64,000 nt of DNA from Caldisphaera sp046536515. GTDB taxonomy: Archaea; Thermoproteota; Thermoprotei_A; Sulfolobales; Acidilobaceae. The stretch covers positions 36,047 through 100,046 of the forward strand of contig NZ_JAWDMQ010000001.1 of assembly GCF_046536515.1 (NCBI RefSeq), given 5' to 3'. Below are positions 8,472-17,365 of this stretch, piece by piece. How positions within the stretch are numbered: position 1 is the first letter of the stretch; the number at the start of each line of letters is the position of its first letter. A model generated the notes under the pieces. It had not been told where the DNA came from. It saw only the letters and a program-made list of their open reading frames with translations, and did no database searches. A program made the position numbers and the translations under genes.

Positions 8472-11400
8472 TTTACCATCCTCCTCATAGCTAATGCTAT
8501 ACCTCCTATAATTATACCTATAATACCAACTGTCAAGCCTGAAGCACCTACTACATAAGATGTTGAGCCTTTCTTACTGGCTGCAAGTGCCGTTGAATTT
8601 ACGGAACTTATCATTTTTTCTAAGTTATTAACTAGTGTTGTCAAGGTAGAATTGAAATTAGATGATGCTGTGTTAATTTTGTTGTTTAATAATGAAACAT
8701 TTGATAATATATAAGATTGGAGTTGAGATGATGCTGTGTTAATTTTGTTGTTTAATAATGAAACATTTGATAATATATAAGATTGGAGTTGAGATGATGC
8801 TGTGTTAATTTCTTTTGATAAAGTATTTTCTAAATTATCAATAAGCAAGGTTTGGTATAATAAATGATAGTTATTATAAATTTTTACACTAATATTATAA
8901 GATAAACCATTATTTAAAATAATAGTAACAATGTATGTTCCATCAGGCATAGATGTTGAATTGAACGGAATGGCCAATTCTAACATTCCGTTCGCAATTT
9001 TATAGGTGTAATTAATGGGTATGCTGTCAAGTAATACTTGTACTGGTGTAAAGTTATTATTTGATAAATTAATATAAACATAATTTATAGCCTGCGTTAC
9101 ATTGATAGGATAGACAGATACAACCTTTGGTAATGTTACATTAGATAAATGAGTAACATTGTATTCATTTAACCCACTTAAAACAATTTTACTGTTTTCC
9201 TGCGAAAATGCGTATATAAGATTTTCAAATACAGAATTTACTATGTTAGCATTGCTATTAATCAACGAAACACCAACTATTCCAGGACCTATATTATCGT
9301 TTAACAAACTTATATTAGAATCTTCAGCCATTATTCTATTTATTTGAGATCCGATTATCTTTACTGTTGAATTTGCTATAGTTAAATTGTTTATTACACT
9401 ATTTTCTATGAGTAATGATGCATTTTTAATAATCAAACTATTAGAATACACCCCTTCTATACTATTACCAATAACGGTTCCCATAGGTAAAGAAGTATAA
9501 TTATTTTGGTTAATAATTAAAGAGCCTATGAAAGTATAAGGCTCTAGATATATATTATAAGGAGTAGATACTTCATCATTGCCATTAGCAGCTTCTCCTG
9601 ATACAGTAACTGACCATGGACCTGATAATTCCATAGAACTTAAACCTGTAAATATTCCGGGACTGCTTAATGAAGGTAACTGTAATATTCCATACCATTC
9701 GTTTAATGATGAATTATATTGTAATGGTATTCCAACTGTGAAGCTATAATCTAATAATCCTGAATAGTATTGATCAGGTATCAAAGTTGCAGTAAATGTT
9801 CCATATTTAACTTCTGTTCCGTTTTGATATGTAATATTTGCAAATACTTTTATATATTGTCCTTCATATGCTGTAGAAACCGATTCTATATTAGTATTTA
9901 ATGTAGAGGGGGAAACGTAGAATGATTGATTCGCATAACCAAATAATGGACTTATAGCTGTTGATTCGTTAGAAATAAAAACTACATTGTAAAATCCGGA
10001 AGTTAAATTGGATGGTATTGTGAAAAATCCTGTTTGGAAGCCTGAAGATGTGGGTTGTAATGGAATCTGAGCGACTAAATAATTAGATAAATTATATATG
10101 TTTGCATATATATTGCTTGTAAACATACCAAGACCAATTGGATCAATTGCTAAAGCAGCAAGAATAACTGTTTCTCCTGGTGAAGCACTTGGCAATCCAT
10201 CATTTACTGGTGTTATGACAAAGCTTTCTAGAATTGCCTCTCCAAAATATTCATAAGTATAGACATTTCCTTGCGATGAATTCACCATTAATATATAAGA
10301 TCCTTGTGGGTCAGGATAAGGTAGAATCATTTCTCCATAATATATGCCTCCTCCTTCTGAAATTAAAGGTGTACTATAATAAACAACTCCATTTTTAATT
10401 AAATATGCATTTAATGATAAATTGTCGTCAGGATTACCATTTGGCAATGTAGCATATACTTCCACATAAAATGGGTAATTAGCAAACAATGGAGGACCAT
10501 AAGGATATGGTGCTGGCGTTGGAGGTGATATTATAGCTAGTCCTACACCTACATCAATATCTGTTGCCCCCATACCCACTAAATTACTATTTGAAGTTCC
10601 ATTTACTACTATTGTCCATATATTTGGAGGCATACCTTGCGTAATGTTTACATTCCCTATCCAATACTGACCATTAAATTCTAATGGTATTTTTTCTAAT
10701 AAACCGTTAGATGTATAGATATATGCATTAAAGTTCCCTGCTGTAACTAAAGAACCATTTTGATAAGTTATATCCGATATTATTTCAAAAGATGTATTAT
10801 ACATATACCATGGATATTGTGCACCATTTTGATAAGTAGTTACAGATATTTCTAAATGAGCTTCGCTAATAATATTTTCAATTGCTTTAGCTAGCAAACC
10901 GGCATTAGGACTGCCTAATCCTGTTACTAAATTATATCCTGAATTTGCTGAATAATAACCATTATATCCAAAATTTATTTGGTGAAACGCCATATCATAT
11001 AAAGTTTTATTTTCATATATTTTATATAATAATGGATTTAGTAATCCTAAACTAGTATTGAGATATCCATCAATATCTGCTGTCACTCCAGCCCATAATG
11101 GTGATGCTAGGCTAGTTCCTCCAATTACTTCTAAACTTCCATCAACTAACTCGACAAAGCCTGTATAGGGATTTGCGTCAGCTGCTACATCTGGAACAGC
11201 TCTATAAGTTCCTGTAACAATTCCTAATTGATACCATGGCTTTGGTATTAATGTGGAATACCCTCCTGTCGAAGCAACTTCACTTGTTCCATAAAGTGGT
11301 GAAACCGACCATGCATTTTCATATCCATAAGTACCGGTTGAGTTCAAATCAGATAAATAACCTGAAGTTATATTAACAAATAATGAAGTTCCTCCTACTG

Positions 11401-12673
11401 CTGTTACAAATGGTGATGTTGATGGAAATGAAACTCCCCCGTATAGTTCTGGGGTACCTCCGTAAGCGCCCTCATCTCCGCTAGATGCAAAGAACGATAT
11501 TCCTTCTGCACTACCTAATGCAAAATAATAGTCTGCATATGCATAGCCTAAATTAAATTGGGCTTGCACATAATATGGATCTGACGTATAGAAGCCCGTT
11601 AAAGCTATCGTATTTTCTGATGCACCCCAACTCATTGACACAACGTTTGCCAAATCCAAGCTTACTACATAATCTATCGCCTCATACAATGCATTTGCTG
11701 GATTAGATGTTACTAACAAGTAAATGTGAGCATATGGAGCCATTGTTTGAGCTGCTTCTACGTCTAAAGCAGTTTCTATATCCCAACCTGTTCCAATTCC
11801 AATACTTGGATGATAAGGACCTATAGGTATTAAAGTTAAGTTTACTGAGGGAAGCCCAAACATAGAATCAAATTGATATAGATCTTGATAAATTAGTGGA
11901 TCTCCATAGGCATCTATTATAGCTATTGATGATCTATCGCTGTATTTCATTATATTGGTTACATTATATGCCCCTTCAAAGTCTCCAGGGGTGTAATATG
12001 TTATTGCACCCGCCATTTGATCTTTTTTAAAATCATTAAATAGTTTATAACCAGAACTATTTAAAGGAACAAAGTATTTATTTATTATTTTTCCCGATAA
12101 GAGATAAGGCGGTTTAAATTGAGTAAAATTATTTAATCCAAATATTAAGGTATTTGAGAGTATAGATGGTATTTTTGGATTGTTATTAGGAGCGTAATAA
12201 ATTACACCATTGTAGCTTTTATAAAGAACTAAATTTGTTTCAAATACCTTCTCTACTAAATAAGCTGGACCTTCAGCCATAATTGAAAATCTATCAGGAC
12301 TTTGGTAAGTAATTATGAATCCTTGCGATTTTAAGTAATCTATTACATTATTAAATTCTTGTAAAGGCGGAGAAAACGTATTTAAGACTTCATTTCTATT
12401 TAATGGCTTAATTTGTTTGTTTGCCACCTCTTGAGATAAAAATAGTAAATAACTATAATTTTGAGGAGGGAAGAATACTGAAAAACTAATCATTGTATTA
12501 TCTGGTAATTGACCCAAATATGTGCCGTTAAGTGAAGGGCCATAATAATATGTACTGTTATTAGTTGCTTTATTTGATACTGCAAATGTCAAAGGACCAA
12601 AAATAGATAGGATGAAGACAAATATAAACACAAACGAAGAATATTTAATTAGTTTCTTAAAAGTTTTACCCAC
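8468..12673 (-). CDS. membrane-anchored sedolisin (peptidase S53, kumamolisin-like)
   Basis: A 1401-residue exported acid serine peptidase. Residues 8-32 are a signal segment, about 45-225 a pro-kumamolisin activation domain, and about 230-600 the catalytic domain. The triad is readable as Glu300 and Asp304 in GWDIETALDVEAAQTMAP and Ser521 in GGTSLASP; the oxyanion Asp is Asp400 in FASSGDEGAYGG. SGYNLVTGLGSPN near 578-590 is the usual C-terminal calcium-site region. Several Ig-like beta domains and an Asn-rich beta-helix-like stretch (IENSVINNLTIANSTVKIIG) follow, then a coiled stalk with a 22-residue tandem repeat, and a terminal membrane helix followed by RRMVK. This predicts a protease held on a stalk at the cell surface. 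It is first gene of an operon with the glycoamidase. Confidence 0.9.
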   Translation of the reverse strand: MGKTFKKLIKYSSFVFIFVFILSIFGPLTFAVSNKATNNSTYYYGPSLNGTYLGQLPDNTMISFSVFFPPQNYSYLLFLSQEVANKQIKPLNRNEVLNTFSPPLQEFNNVIDYLKSQGFIITYQSPDRFSIMAEGPAYLVEKVFETNLVLYKSYNGVIYYAPNNNPKIPSILSNTLIFGLNNFTQFKPPYLLSGKIINKYFVPLNSSGYKLFNDFKKDQMAGAITYYTPGDFEGAYNVTNIMKYSDRSSIAIIDAYGDPLIYQDLYQFDSMFGLPSVNLTLIPIGPYHPSIGIGTGWDIETALDVEAAQTMAPYAHIYLLVTSNPANALYEAIDYVVSLDLANVVSMSWGASENTIALTGFYTSDPYYVQAQFNLGYAYADYYFALGSAEGISFFASSGDEGAYGGTPELYGGVSFPSTSPFVTAVGGTSLFVNITSGYLSDLNSTGTYGYENAWSVSPLYGTSEVASTGGYSTLIPKPWYQLGIVTGTYRAVPDVAADANPYTGFVELVDGSLEVIGGTSLASPLWAGVTADIDGYLNTSLGLLNPLLYKIYENKTLYDMAFHQINFGYNGYYSANSGYNLVTGLGSPNAGLLAKAIENIISEAHLEISVTTYQNGAQYPWYMYNTSFEIISDITYQNGSLVTAGNFNAYIYTSNGLLEKIPLEFNGQYWIGNVNITQGMPPNIWTIVVNGTSNSNLVGMGATDIDVGVGLAIISPPTPAPYPYGPPLFANYPFYVEVYATLPNGNPDDNLSLNAYLIKNGVVYYSTPLISEGGGIYYGEMILPYPDPQGSYILMVNSSQGNVYTYEYFGEAILESFVITPVNDGLPSASPGETVILAALAIDPIGLGMFTSNIYANIYNLSNYLVAQIPLQPTSSGFQTGFFTIPSNLTSGFYNVVFISNESTAISPLFGYANQSFYVSPSTLNTNIESVSTAYEGQYIKVFANITYQNGTEVKYGTFTATLIPDQYYSGLLDYSFTVGIPLQYNSSLNEWYGILQLPSLSSPGIFTGLSSMELSGPWSVTVSGEAANGNDEVSTPYNIYLEPYTFIGSLIINQNNYTSLPMGTVIGNSIEGVYSNSLIIKNASLLIENSVINNLTIANSTVKIIGSQINRIMAEDSNISLLNDNIGPGIVGVSLINSNANIVNSVFENLIYAFSQENSKIVLSGLNEYNVTHLSNVTLPKVVSVYPINVTQAINYVYINLSNNNFTPVQVLLDSIPINYTYKIANGMLELAIPFNSTSMPDGTYIVTIILNNGLSYNISVKIYNNYHLLYQTLLIDNLENTLSKEINTASSQLQSYILSNVSLLNNKINTASSQLQSYILSNVSLLNNKINTASSNFNSTLTTLVNNLEKMISSVNSTALAASKKGSTSYVVGASGLTVGIIGIIIGGIALAMRRMVK
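8661..8811. repeat. 66-bp perfect tandem repeat inside the sedolisin stalk
   Basis: Unit 1 is 8661-8726 and unit 2 is 8727-8792, identical over all 66 bases; a third partial copy matches for 19 bases (8793-8811). Each unit encodes 22 residues of heptad-like stalk (INTASSQLQSYILSNVSLLN plus NK). Exact DNA identity implies a recent duplication or ongoing length change. Confidence 0.95.
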
Positions 12674-12783
12674 AATAGTTCACCAGACGATTTTATTTAT
12701 ATTATTTAAGTTTAATAAATCTTTCTAATTAACAAGAAATGTTAAATAACAAATTGATCTTTAAAGGACTATCTCAAGCTTAA

Positions 12784-12790
12784 TTTTATA
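12784..12790 (+). promoter_or_regulatory. TATA-like element before hexulose-phosphate synthase gene
   Basis: TTTTATA lies 58-64 bases before the chosen ATG at 12848. Archaeal transcription normally starts about 27 bases downstream of the box, near 12813. That would exclude the upstream in-frame ATG at 12794 and leave a short leader carrying the GGTGA ribosome site. Confidence 0.4.
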
Positions 12791-12847
12791 CTAATGCAAT
12801 ATTTTTTAAGTCAAACAAAAGATTATAAATTGGTGAATGAATTGGTA

Positions 12848-13528
12848 ATGAAGTTTATAGAGAGACTTGAGAAATGTAACAAACTATTGCAAATAGCTCT
12901 TGATTTCACTGATATAAATCCTGCAATTAAAATTGCATCAAGCATTGATAGAAGAGAAAATTTAATCTTAGAAGCAGGAACTCCTCTTATAAAATCTTAT
13001 GGAATTAATTCTGTTAAATTATTGCACTCGTTGAAAGGTAATCATCTAGTTTTTGCAGATCTAAAAATTATGGATGTAGGATCTTTGGAGGCTAACCTTG
13101 CATTCAGTAATGGAGCTGATGCTGTATCTGTATCAGCTGCAACTAATATAGAAACGATAAAGGAAACGGTTGAGGAAGCAAATAAATGGGAAGGAGTCGT
13201 TTATGGAGATCTTATTGGAGTTGAAGATATTCAGAAAGGTATTGAAAAACTTAAAAACGCAAAAGTTCATGTAGCTTTACTACATATAGGAATTGACGTT
13301 CAAGTTAAAATGGGTGTTACAGCTGGAAATTATGCTCAATTAATAAAAAAAATAAAGGATAGCTTTGGAGGAATAGTTGCAGTAGCTGGAGGTATCAAGC
13401 CTGAAGAAGTACCTTTAATTTCATCTGCTGGAGCTGATATAATAATAATAGGAGGAGGTATAACTAAAGCCAAAGATCCTTATGAGGCAACTAATATAGC
13501 TATTAAAAACTTAAATTCAAAATGTTAA
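12848..13528 (+). CDS. 3-hexulose-6-phosphate synthase-like (OMP decarboxylase superfamily)
   Basis: A TIM-barrel protein of the OMP decarboxylase superfamily, about 226 residues from the chosen start. LLQIALDFTDI is the first strand with its Asp, and HLVFADLKIMDVGSLEANLA matches the 'aD.K.mD.G..Ea..a' motif that marks 3-hexulose-6-phosphate synthase rather than OMP decarboxylase (DxKxxDI). VAVAGGIKPEEVP and GADIIIIGGGI form the phosphate site. In archaea lacking the oxidative pentose pathway the enzyme runs towards ribulose-5-phosphate plus formaldehyde, giving pentoses. An in-frame ATG exists at 12794, but ATG 12848 has GGTGA eleven bases upstream and fits the expected transcription start. 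No isomerase (HxlB) partner is adjacent. Confidence 0.82.
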   Translation: MKFIERLEKCNKLLQIALDFTDINPAIKIASSIDRRENLILEAGTPLIKSYGINSVKLLHSLKGNHLVFADLKIMDVGSLEANLAFSNGADAVSVSAATNIETIKETVEEANKWEGVVYGDLIGVEDIQKGIEKLKNAKVHVALLHIGIDVQVKMGVTAGNYAQLIKKIKDSFGGIVAVAGGIKPEEVPLISSAGADIIIIGGGITKAKDPYEATNIAIKNLNSKC

Positions 13529-13570
13529 ATTATTTAAAACTTTACAATAAAGTTTATATTGGAGATTAAA

Positions 13571-14527
13571 GTGAAAAAGGGTATAATGGTAGGCTTTGGA
13601 AATGTTGGAAAAGCTTTAGCTAAGGAACTTATTTCTCTTAACAAGATTGAAATTATAGCTGTGATAACGTCAAAGGGAGTCTATAAATTAAAAAATAATT
13701 GGAGATCAGAGTTAAACAATTTAGCAAATGAATATCCAAGAGGAAATAGAGAGAAAATCGATATTTTAGATTTAATTAATGAATTCATTCCAGATATAGC
13801 CTTTGTAACAATTCCTCCCTCATATTATAATGGAGAACCTAATCTATCAATATACAATACGTTGATCGATAACAATATTAATATAATAACAGCAGACAAA
13901 ACAGGACTTGCTTTAGAATTTAGCTCTTTGATGAAGAAAGTTAAAAACAATAAATTGTTCTTTGGATATAGAGCAACAGTAATGGCTGGAACGCCAGCCA
14001 TTGATGTGGCAAAAGGACTTAGAGGGAGAAATCTAAAAGGGATTAAGGCTGTGTTAAATGCAACAACAAATTATATCCTGAGTTTAGTTGAAAGCGGATA
14101 CTCAATGCAAAGTGCTATAGATAAAGTAAAAGAATTGGGTTTGGTTGAGCCAGATCCAAAAATTGATATAGACGGTTATGATGCAGCTGCAAAACTGAGT
14201 ATAATATTAAACACATTAGATATAGAATCTAACATAAATGAAATCAAGAGGGAATCCCTACTAAATATTAATGAGGAAAAAATTAGAAAAACTTTGAACG
14301 AAGGAAAAAGGATAAAATATATTGCTTATTTTGATGGTAACAAAAAAGGCGTGCATTTGGAAGAAATTGAAATGGATTCTCAACTTGCTAGAGTTTCAAA
14401 AAATTATAACTGTATCCTATTTAATGTTGATAATGATACAATAACTTTAACAGGACCAGCCGGACCAGCTATTTCTACTGCTAAATCTATGATAACAGAT
14501 GTGCTAGAATACTTAGAAAAAGATTAA
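13571..14527 (+). CDS. hom: homoserine dehydrogenase
   Basis: About 318 residues from GTG 13571. It reduces aspartate semialdehyde to homoserine for threonine and methionine synthesis. GIMVGFGNVGKAL is the NAD(P) Rossmann loop; NIITADKTGLAL and GTPAIDVAKGLRGRNLKGIK lead into the family signature VEPDPKIDIDGYDAAAKLSI with catalytic Asp and Lys residues. There is no C-terminal ACT domain, so allosteric threonine control of the usual bacterial kind is not expected. The in-frame TTG at 13559 is possible, but GGAG at 13561-13564 is well placed for the GTG at 13571. It follows the hexulose-phosphate synthase gene closely and may share its transcript. Confidence 0.92.
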   Translation: MKKGIMVGFGNVGKALAKELISLNKIEIIAVITSKGVYKLKNNWRSELNNLANEYPRGNREKIDILDLINEFIPDIAFVTIPPSYYNGEPNLSIYNTLIDNNINIITADKTGLALEFSSLMKKVKNNKLFFGYRATVMAGTPAIDVAKGLRGRNLKGIKAVLNATTNYILSLVESGYSMQSAIDKVKELGLVEPDPKIDIDGYDAAAKLSIILNTLDIESNINEIKRESLLNINEEKIRKTLNEGKRIKYIAYFDGNKKGVHLEEIEMDSQLARVSKNYNCILFNVDNDTITLTGPAGPAISTAKSMITDVLEYLEKD

Positions 14528-14650
14528 TCTCTTTAATTATATTGCAGATTTGTAAAATTATACTATTTTAATAGATTTCACCTATTTTAATTTAAACATA
14601 AGAACATAAAATTATTAAGGTAAAATATTAACATTATTTTAGGTGGTATA

Positions 14651-15001
14651 TTGGAAACATATAAAGTATTAGGCTTAATAGGTCTTTTGCTAATCTTATT
14701 TGTAACAGTTATATTTTCTATCTTTATGTTATTTGGATTTTATTACTATTATGGATTTATGGGAATGATGGGATATTATAGACATTATTATATTTATAGA
14801 TATTCATTTATGATATTTCCAATAACAATAGGAGCATTATCTATAATATTTGCAACAATTGGGATTTCTATAAATGATAGGATTGCGTCTGGAATTTTGT
14901 TAATACTATCTGCCTTTATATCTATACCAATTGCTTTTGGAGCATTTGGAATAGGCTTCATTTTATTGTTATTATCAGGAATACTTGCGTTAATAAAGTA
15001 A
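14651..15001 (+). CDS. small four-helix membrane protein, function unknown
   Basis: A 116-residue hydrophobic protein starting at TTG with AGGTGG seven bases upstream. Three to four membrane segments are visible (about residues 6-32, 53-73, 76-95 and 97-114), with a Tyr/Gly/Met-rich link (YYYYGFMGMMGYYRHYYIYR) between the first two. No catalytic or transport motif is recognisable. It stands alone between the homoserine dehydrogenase and CoA-transferase genes, with AT-rich spacers of over 100 bases on both sides, so it is probably a single-gene unit. Confidence 0.65.
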   Translation: METYKVLGLIGLLLILFVTVIFSIFMLFGFYYYYGFMGMMGYYRHYYIYRYSFMIFPITIGALSIIFATIGISINDRIASGILLILSAFISIPIAFGAFGIGFILLLLSGILALIK

Positions 15002-15127
15002 ATTTTTATTTAATGCTAAAATAATTTATAAAACGCAATAATTTTTTATGATTACTTATGCTTTATAATTTTCAATAATAAAAAAATATATACCCTAATG
15101 AATACATTAACTACAAGGTAGAGAATT

Positions 15128-15952
15128 ATGCCAACTAGTAAAGTTATGAGTTTAAATGAGGCTGTCGATCTTATAAATAACGGTGATTTAATTACAATTA
15201 GCGGAATGACATTTTTTAGAAATCCTATGAGCTTTATAGCAGCTTTAGTTAATTCAAATAAAAAAGACCTATCTTTTGTCGATAGAGAACCAGGATTTGG
15301 ATTAGATGTGCTGACGGCAGCTAATAAGTTGAAAATGATTAGGGCTGCAATGGCAACATTTGAACACTTTGGGCTATCTCCAAGCGTAAGAAAGGCTGCT
15401 GAAAGAAAACAGGTAGACTATTTAGAAGATACTTGCGGAGCAGTAATAGCTGGATTGAGAGCAGGAGCTCAAGGAGTTCCTTTTATGCCAGTTAGGGGTG
15501 TAATAGGTTCCGATTTGGTTAAAATACATGAAGAAAGAAATACATGGAAAATTATAAAAGATCCATTTACTAATGAAGACATTGCAATTATAAAAGCAAT
15601 TGAACCAGATGTAGCTGTAATTCATGTTCATATGAGCGATGAGTATGGAAACGCAGTTATATTGGGTCCCAGATATGAAGACGAGTTAAAAATAAGGGCT
15701 GCCAAGAAGGTTATAATAACAGCTGAAAAGATTGTAGATAAAGAAGAACTAAAGAAAAGAAATGCAGAAACTTTATCTTCTACACTAATTCACGCTACAG
15801 CAGTAATAAATGCAAAAAATGGTGCATGGCCAACTGCTATGTATACTATGTATGAAGCAGACTATAAGGCGATAAAAGAGTATTATGAATATGCAAAAGA
15901 AGGAAGAGCTATGGATTGGATTAAAGCCAATTTAATCAAAAGGTGGTATTAA
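15128..15952 (+). CDS. CoA transferase, alpha subunit (glutaconate CoA-transferase type)
   Basis: A 274-residue subunit of a class I CoA transferase. It starts MPTSKVMSLNEAVDLINNGD followed by the conserved ISGMTFFRNPMSFIAAL, then CGAVIAGLRAGAQGVPFMPV, GSDLVK, DPFTNEDIAIIKAIEPDVAVIHVHMSDEYGN and the strand AKKVIITAEKIV, all typical of GctA-like subunits. Such enzymes move CoA between acyl groups and acetate or a dicarboxylate. The stop codon directly precedes the ATG of the beta subunit, so translation is coupled. The specific acyl partner cannot be told from sequence; the relation to glutaconate CoA-transferase is by overall pattern. Confidence 0.85.
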   Translation: MPTSKVMSLNEAVDLINNGDLITISGMTFFRNPMSFIAALVNSNKKDLSFVDREPGFGLDVLTAANKLKMIRAAMATFEHFGLSPSVRKAAERKQVDYLEDTCGAVIAGLRAGAQGVPFMPVRGVIGSDLVKIHEERNTWKIIKDPFTNEDIAIIKAIEPDVAVIHVHMSDEYGNAVILGPRYEDELKIRAAKKVIITAEKIVDKEELKKRNAETLSSTLIHATAVINAKNGAWPTAMYTMYEADYKAIKEYYEYAKEGRAMDWIKANLIKRWY

Positions 15953-16702
15953 ATGTCATCTAGACCGACTGATATAATGATTAAATGCCTAGGAAGCTTT
16001 ATAGAAAATAATGAATACGTTTATCATGGGTTAGATAGTATACTACCTCAGCTTGCAATGGTTTATGCAGCAAAATATTTAAAGAAAGACTTCATATGGC
16101 ACAGCGTTGCAGAACCTTTTTTAATTGATCCATCAAAGTTAAGGGTAAGACCTTCTACAGGAGATCCATACTCCGAGCAGGAAGGTATTGCAACATTAAC
16201 AACCATAGATGCATTTGATATTGCAGCTAAAGGAAAAATGGATTTAATGTACTTTGGAGCAGCTCAAATAGATGAAGAATCAAACATAAACTTAACTGTT
16301 ATTGGGAGCTATGAAAAACCAAAAGTAAAGCTTCCAGGAGGGGCTGCTACAGCATATCTTTACCCTATAGTTAAGAAGATAGTGATATGGGCGAGACATG
16401 ATCCTAGGGTATTAGTGAAAAGGGTAGATTTTATAACAGGTAATGGAAGTTTAAGGATTAATAACAATCTAGGCACATACTTATGCACAAACAAGGCATT
16501 AATAGAGTTCAAAAAAGGAGGACCAATTTTAAAGGCTCTTATTCAAGGATTTGATGTAAAAGATGTTATTTCTAGCACAGGTGGAATGAAAATACAGGTA
16601 CCAAATAAAGTAGACGAAATAAAAGCATTAAATGATGAAGAGCTTAGAATAATTAATCAAGCAGATCCCTATGGCTTAAGATATGAAGAGAATTATGGCT
16701 GA
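15953..16702 (+). CDS. CoA transferase, beta subunit (glutaconate CoA-transferase type)
   Basis: A 249-residue partner of the preceding subunit. WHSVAEPFLID holds a Glu at residue 54, the same number as the glutamate that forms the CoA thioester in the Acidaminococcus glutaconate CoA-transferase beta chain. Later come MDLMYFGAAQIDEESNINLTVIG, LPGGAATAYL and FITGNG, as in the family. Its ribosome site (GGTGG) lies inside the end of the alpha gene. With the fused CoA transferase at 57.5 kb this gives the window two CoA-transferase systems of different build, matching an organism that handles several organic acids. Confidence 0.87.
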   Translation: MSSRPTDIMIKCLGSFIENNEYVYHGLDSILPQLAMVYAAKYLKKDFIWHSVAEPFLIDPSKLRVRPSTGDPYSEQEGIATLTTIDAFDIAAKGKMDLMYFGAAQIDEESNINLTVIGSYEKPKVKLPGGAATAYLYPIVKKIVIWARHDPRVLVKRVDFITGNGSLRINNNLGTYLCTNKALIEFKKGGPILKALIQGFDVKDVISSTGGMKIQVPNKVDEIKALNDEELRIINQADPYGLRYEENYG

Positions 16703-16716
16703 ATTGGTGAATTTTA

Positions 16717-17205
16717 ATGGAAGATGTTTTTTGTAGAATTATAAAAGGTGAGGAAAAATCTTATACAGTTTACTCAGATAATAATGTTATAGCTATAATG
16801 GATATTTATCCCATGTCAAGAGGACAAACCTTAGTTATACCTAAAAAGCATTTTGTATACTTTTATGAAATGCCTGACGAATTAATTTACAGTTTCTATA
16901 AAGCTGTAAATATGGTAGGTAGAGCAATGATTAAGGCATTTAACCCAAAAGCTATAGCATTAATTGCTAGAGGACTAAGGGTTCCTCATTATCATTTAAT
17001 ATTGATTCCAGTGAGGGAAGGGGATATTACAGATAAATATTTTTCAGTTATGGATGCATATCAGGGCTTCCCTAAAGTAAGCCTTGATAACCTTCAATCA
17101 AGGCTTGAAGATTTTAAATCTTTAGCATTAAAAGGAAGGGTACAAGTTAAGGAGGAAGATTTGATAGAGGACATGAACAAAATCAAAGAATCTTTAAATT
17201 CTTAG
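16717..17205 (+). CDS. HIT-family protein with an incomplete histidine triad
   Basis: A 162-residue member of the histidine-triad nucleotide-binding family. It starts MEDVFCRIIKGEE, as in HINT/FHIT proteins, then SDNNVIAIMDIYPMSRGQTLVIPKKHF, the expected core. The triad region reads RVPHYHLILIP: first and second His are present, including the middle one that acts as nucleophile, but the third is Ile. The usual Gly-Gln before it is also altered (ARGLRVPHYH). A second HIT protein at 55359 has an intact HVHIH. This one may therefore be a slower hydrolase or a nucleotide-binding protein. An extra C-terminal region of about 55 residues (LDNLQSRLEDFKSLALKG onward) is helical and charged. It ends one base before tRNA-Arg on the opposite strand begins its spacer. 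Confidence 0.82.
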   Translation: MEDVFCRIIKGEEKSYTVYSDNNVIAIMDIYPMSRGQTLVIPKKHFVYFYEMPDELIYSFYKAVNMVGRAMIKAFNPKAIALIARGLRVPHYHLILIPVREGDITDKYFSVMDAYQGFPKVSLDNLQSRLEDFKSLALKGRVQVKEEDLIEDMNKIKESLNS

Positions 17206-17208
17206 TTG

Positions 17209-17286
17209 TGGCGGACCCGGGGGGATTTGAACCCCCGACATTCGGCTTAGGGGGCCGACGCTCTATCCTGGCTGAGCCACGGGTCC
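17209..17286 (-). tRNA. tRNA-Arg(CCT), with C at position 33
   Basis: On the minus strand the acceptor stem is GGACCCG with CGGGTCC, the D-arm stem GCTC/GAGC, the anticodon stem TCGGC/GCCGA and the T arm GGGGG-TTCAAAT-CCCCC. The discriminator is G and CCA is encoded (17209-17211). The seven-base anticodon loop is CCCCTAA, which places CCT at 34-36 (Arg, AGG codons) and C, not the near-universal T, at position 33. No intron is needed to fold it. A TTTAAAA box centred near 17356 would start transcription near 17329, giving the tRNA a leader of about 43 bases. Confidence 0.92.
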
Positions 17287-17329
17287 AATTAGGACCACTA
17301 GGCCCCAGCATCCCTCTCGGTATGATGCC
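17287..17329 (-). ncRNA. GC-rich two-hairpin leader of tRNA-Arg, candidate small RNA
   Basis: An island of high GC in AT-rich surroundings, which in hyperthermophiles usually marks structured RNA. On the minus strand GCATC and GATGC (genomic 17324-17328 and 17308-17312) pair around an 11-base loop. GGGGCC-TAGT-GGTCCT (genomic 17306-17291) then pairs over six bases with two G-U pairs. A TATA-like TTTAAAA sits about 27 bases before the first G. No C/D or H/ACA boxes are clear. It could be only a processed 5' leader of the tRNA or a separate RNA. Confidence 0.4.
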
Positions 17330-17365
17330 AAAAGTTTAGTTTGTAAATAAAATTTTAAAGCTTTA

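Noticed and set aside
8661..8811. CRISPR-like repeat array
   Set aside because: The units are tandem without spacers and lie in frame inside the protease gene.
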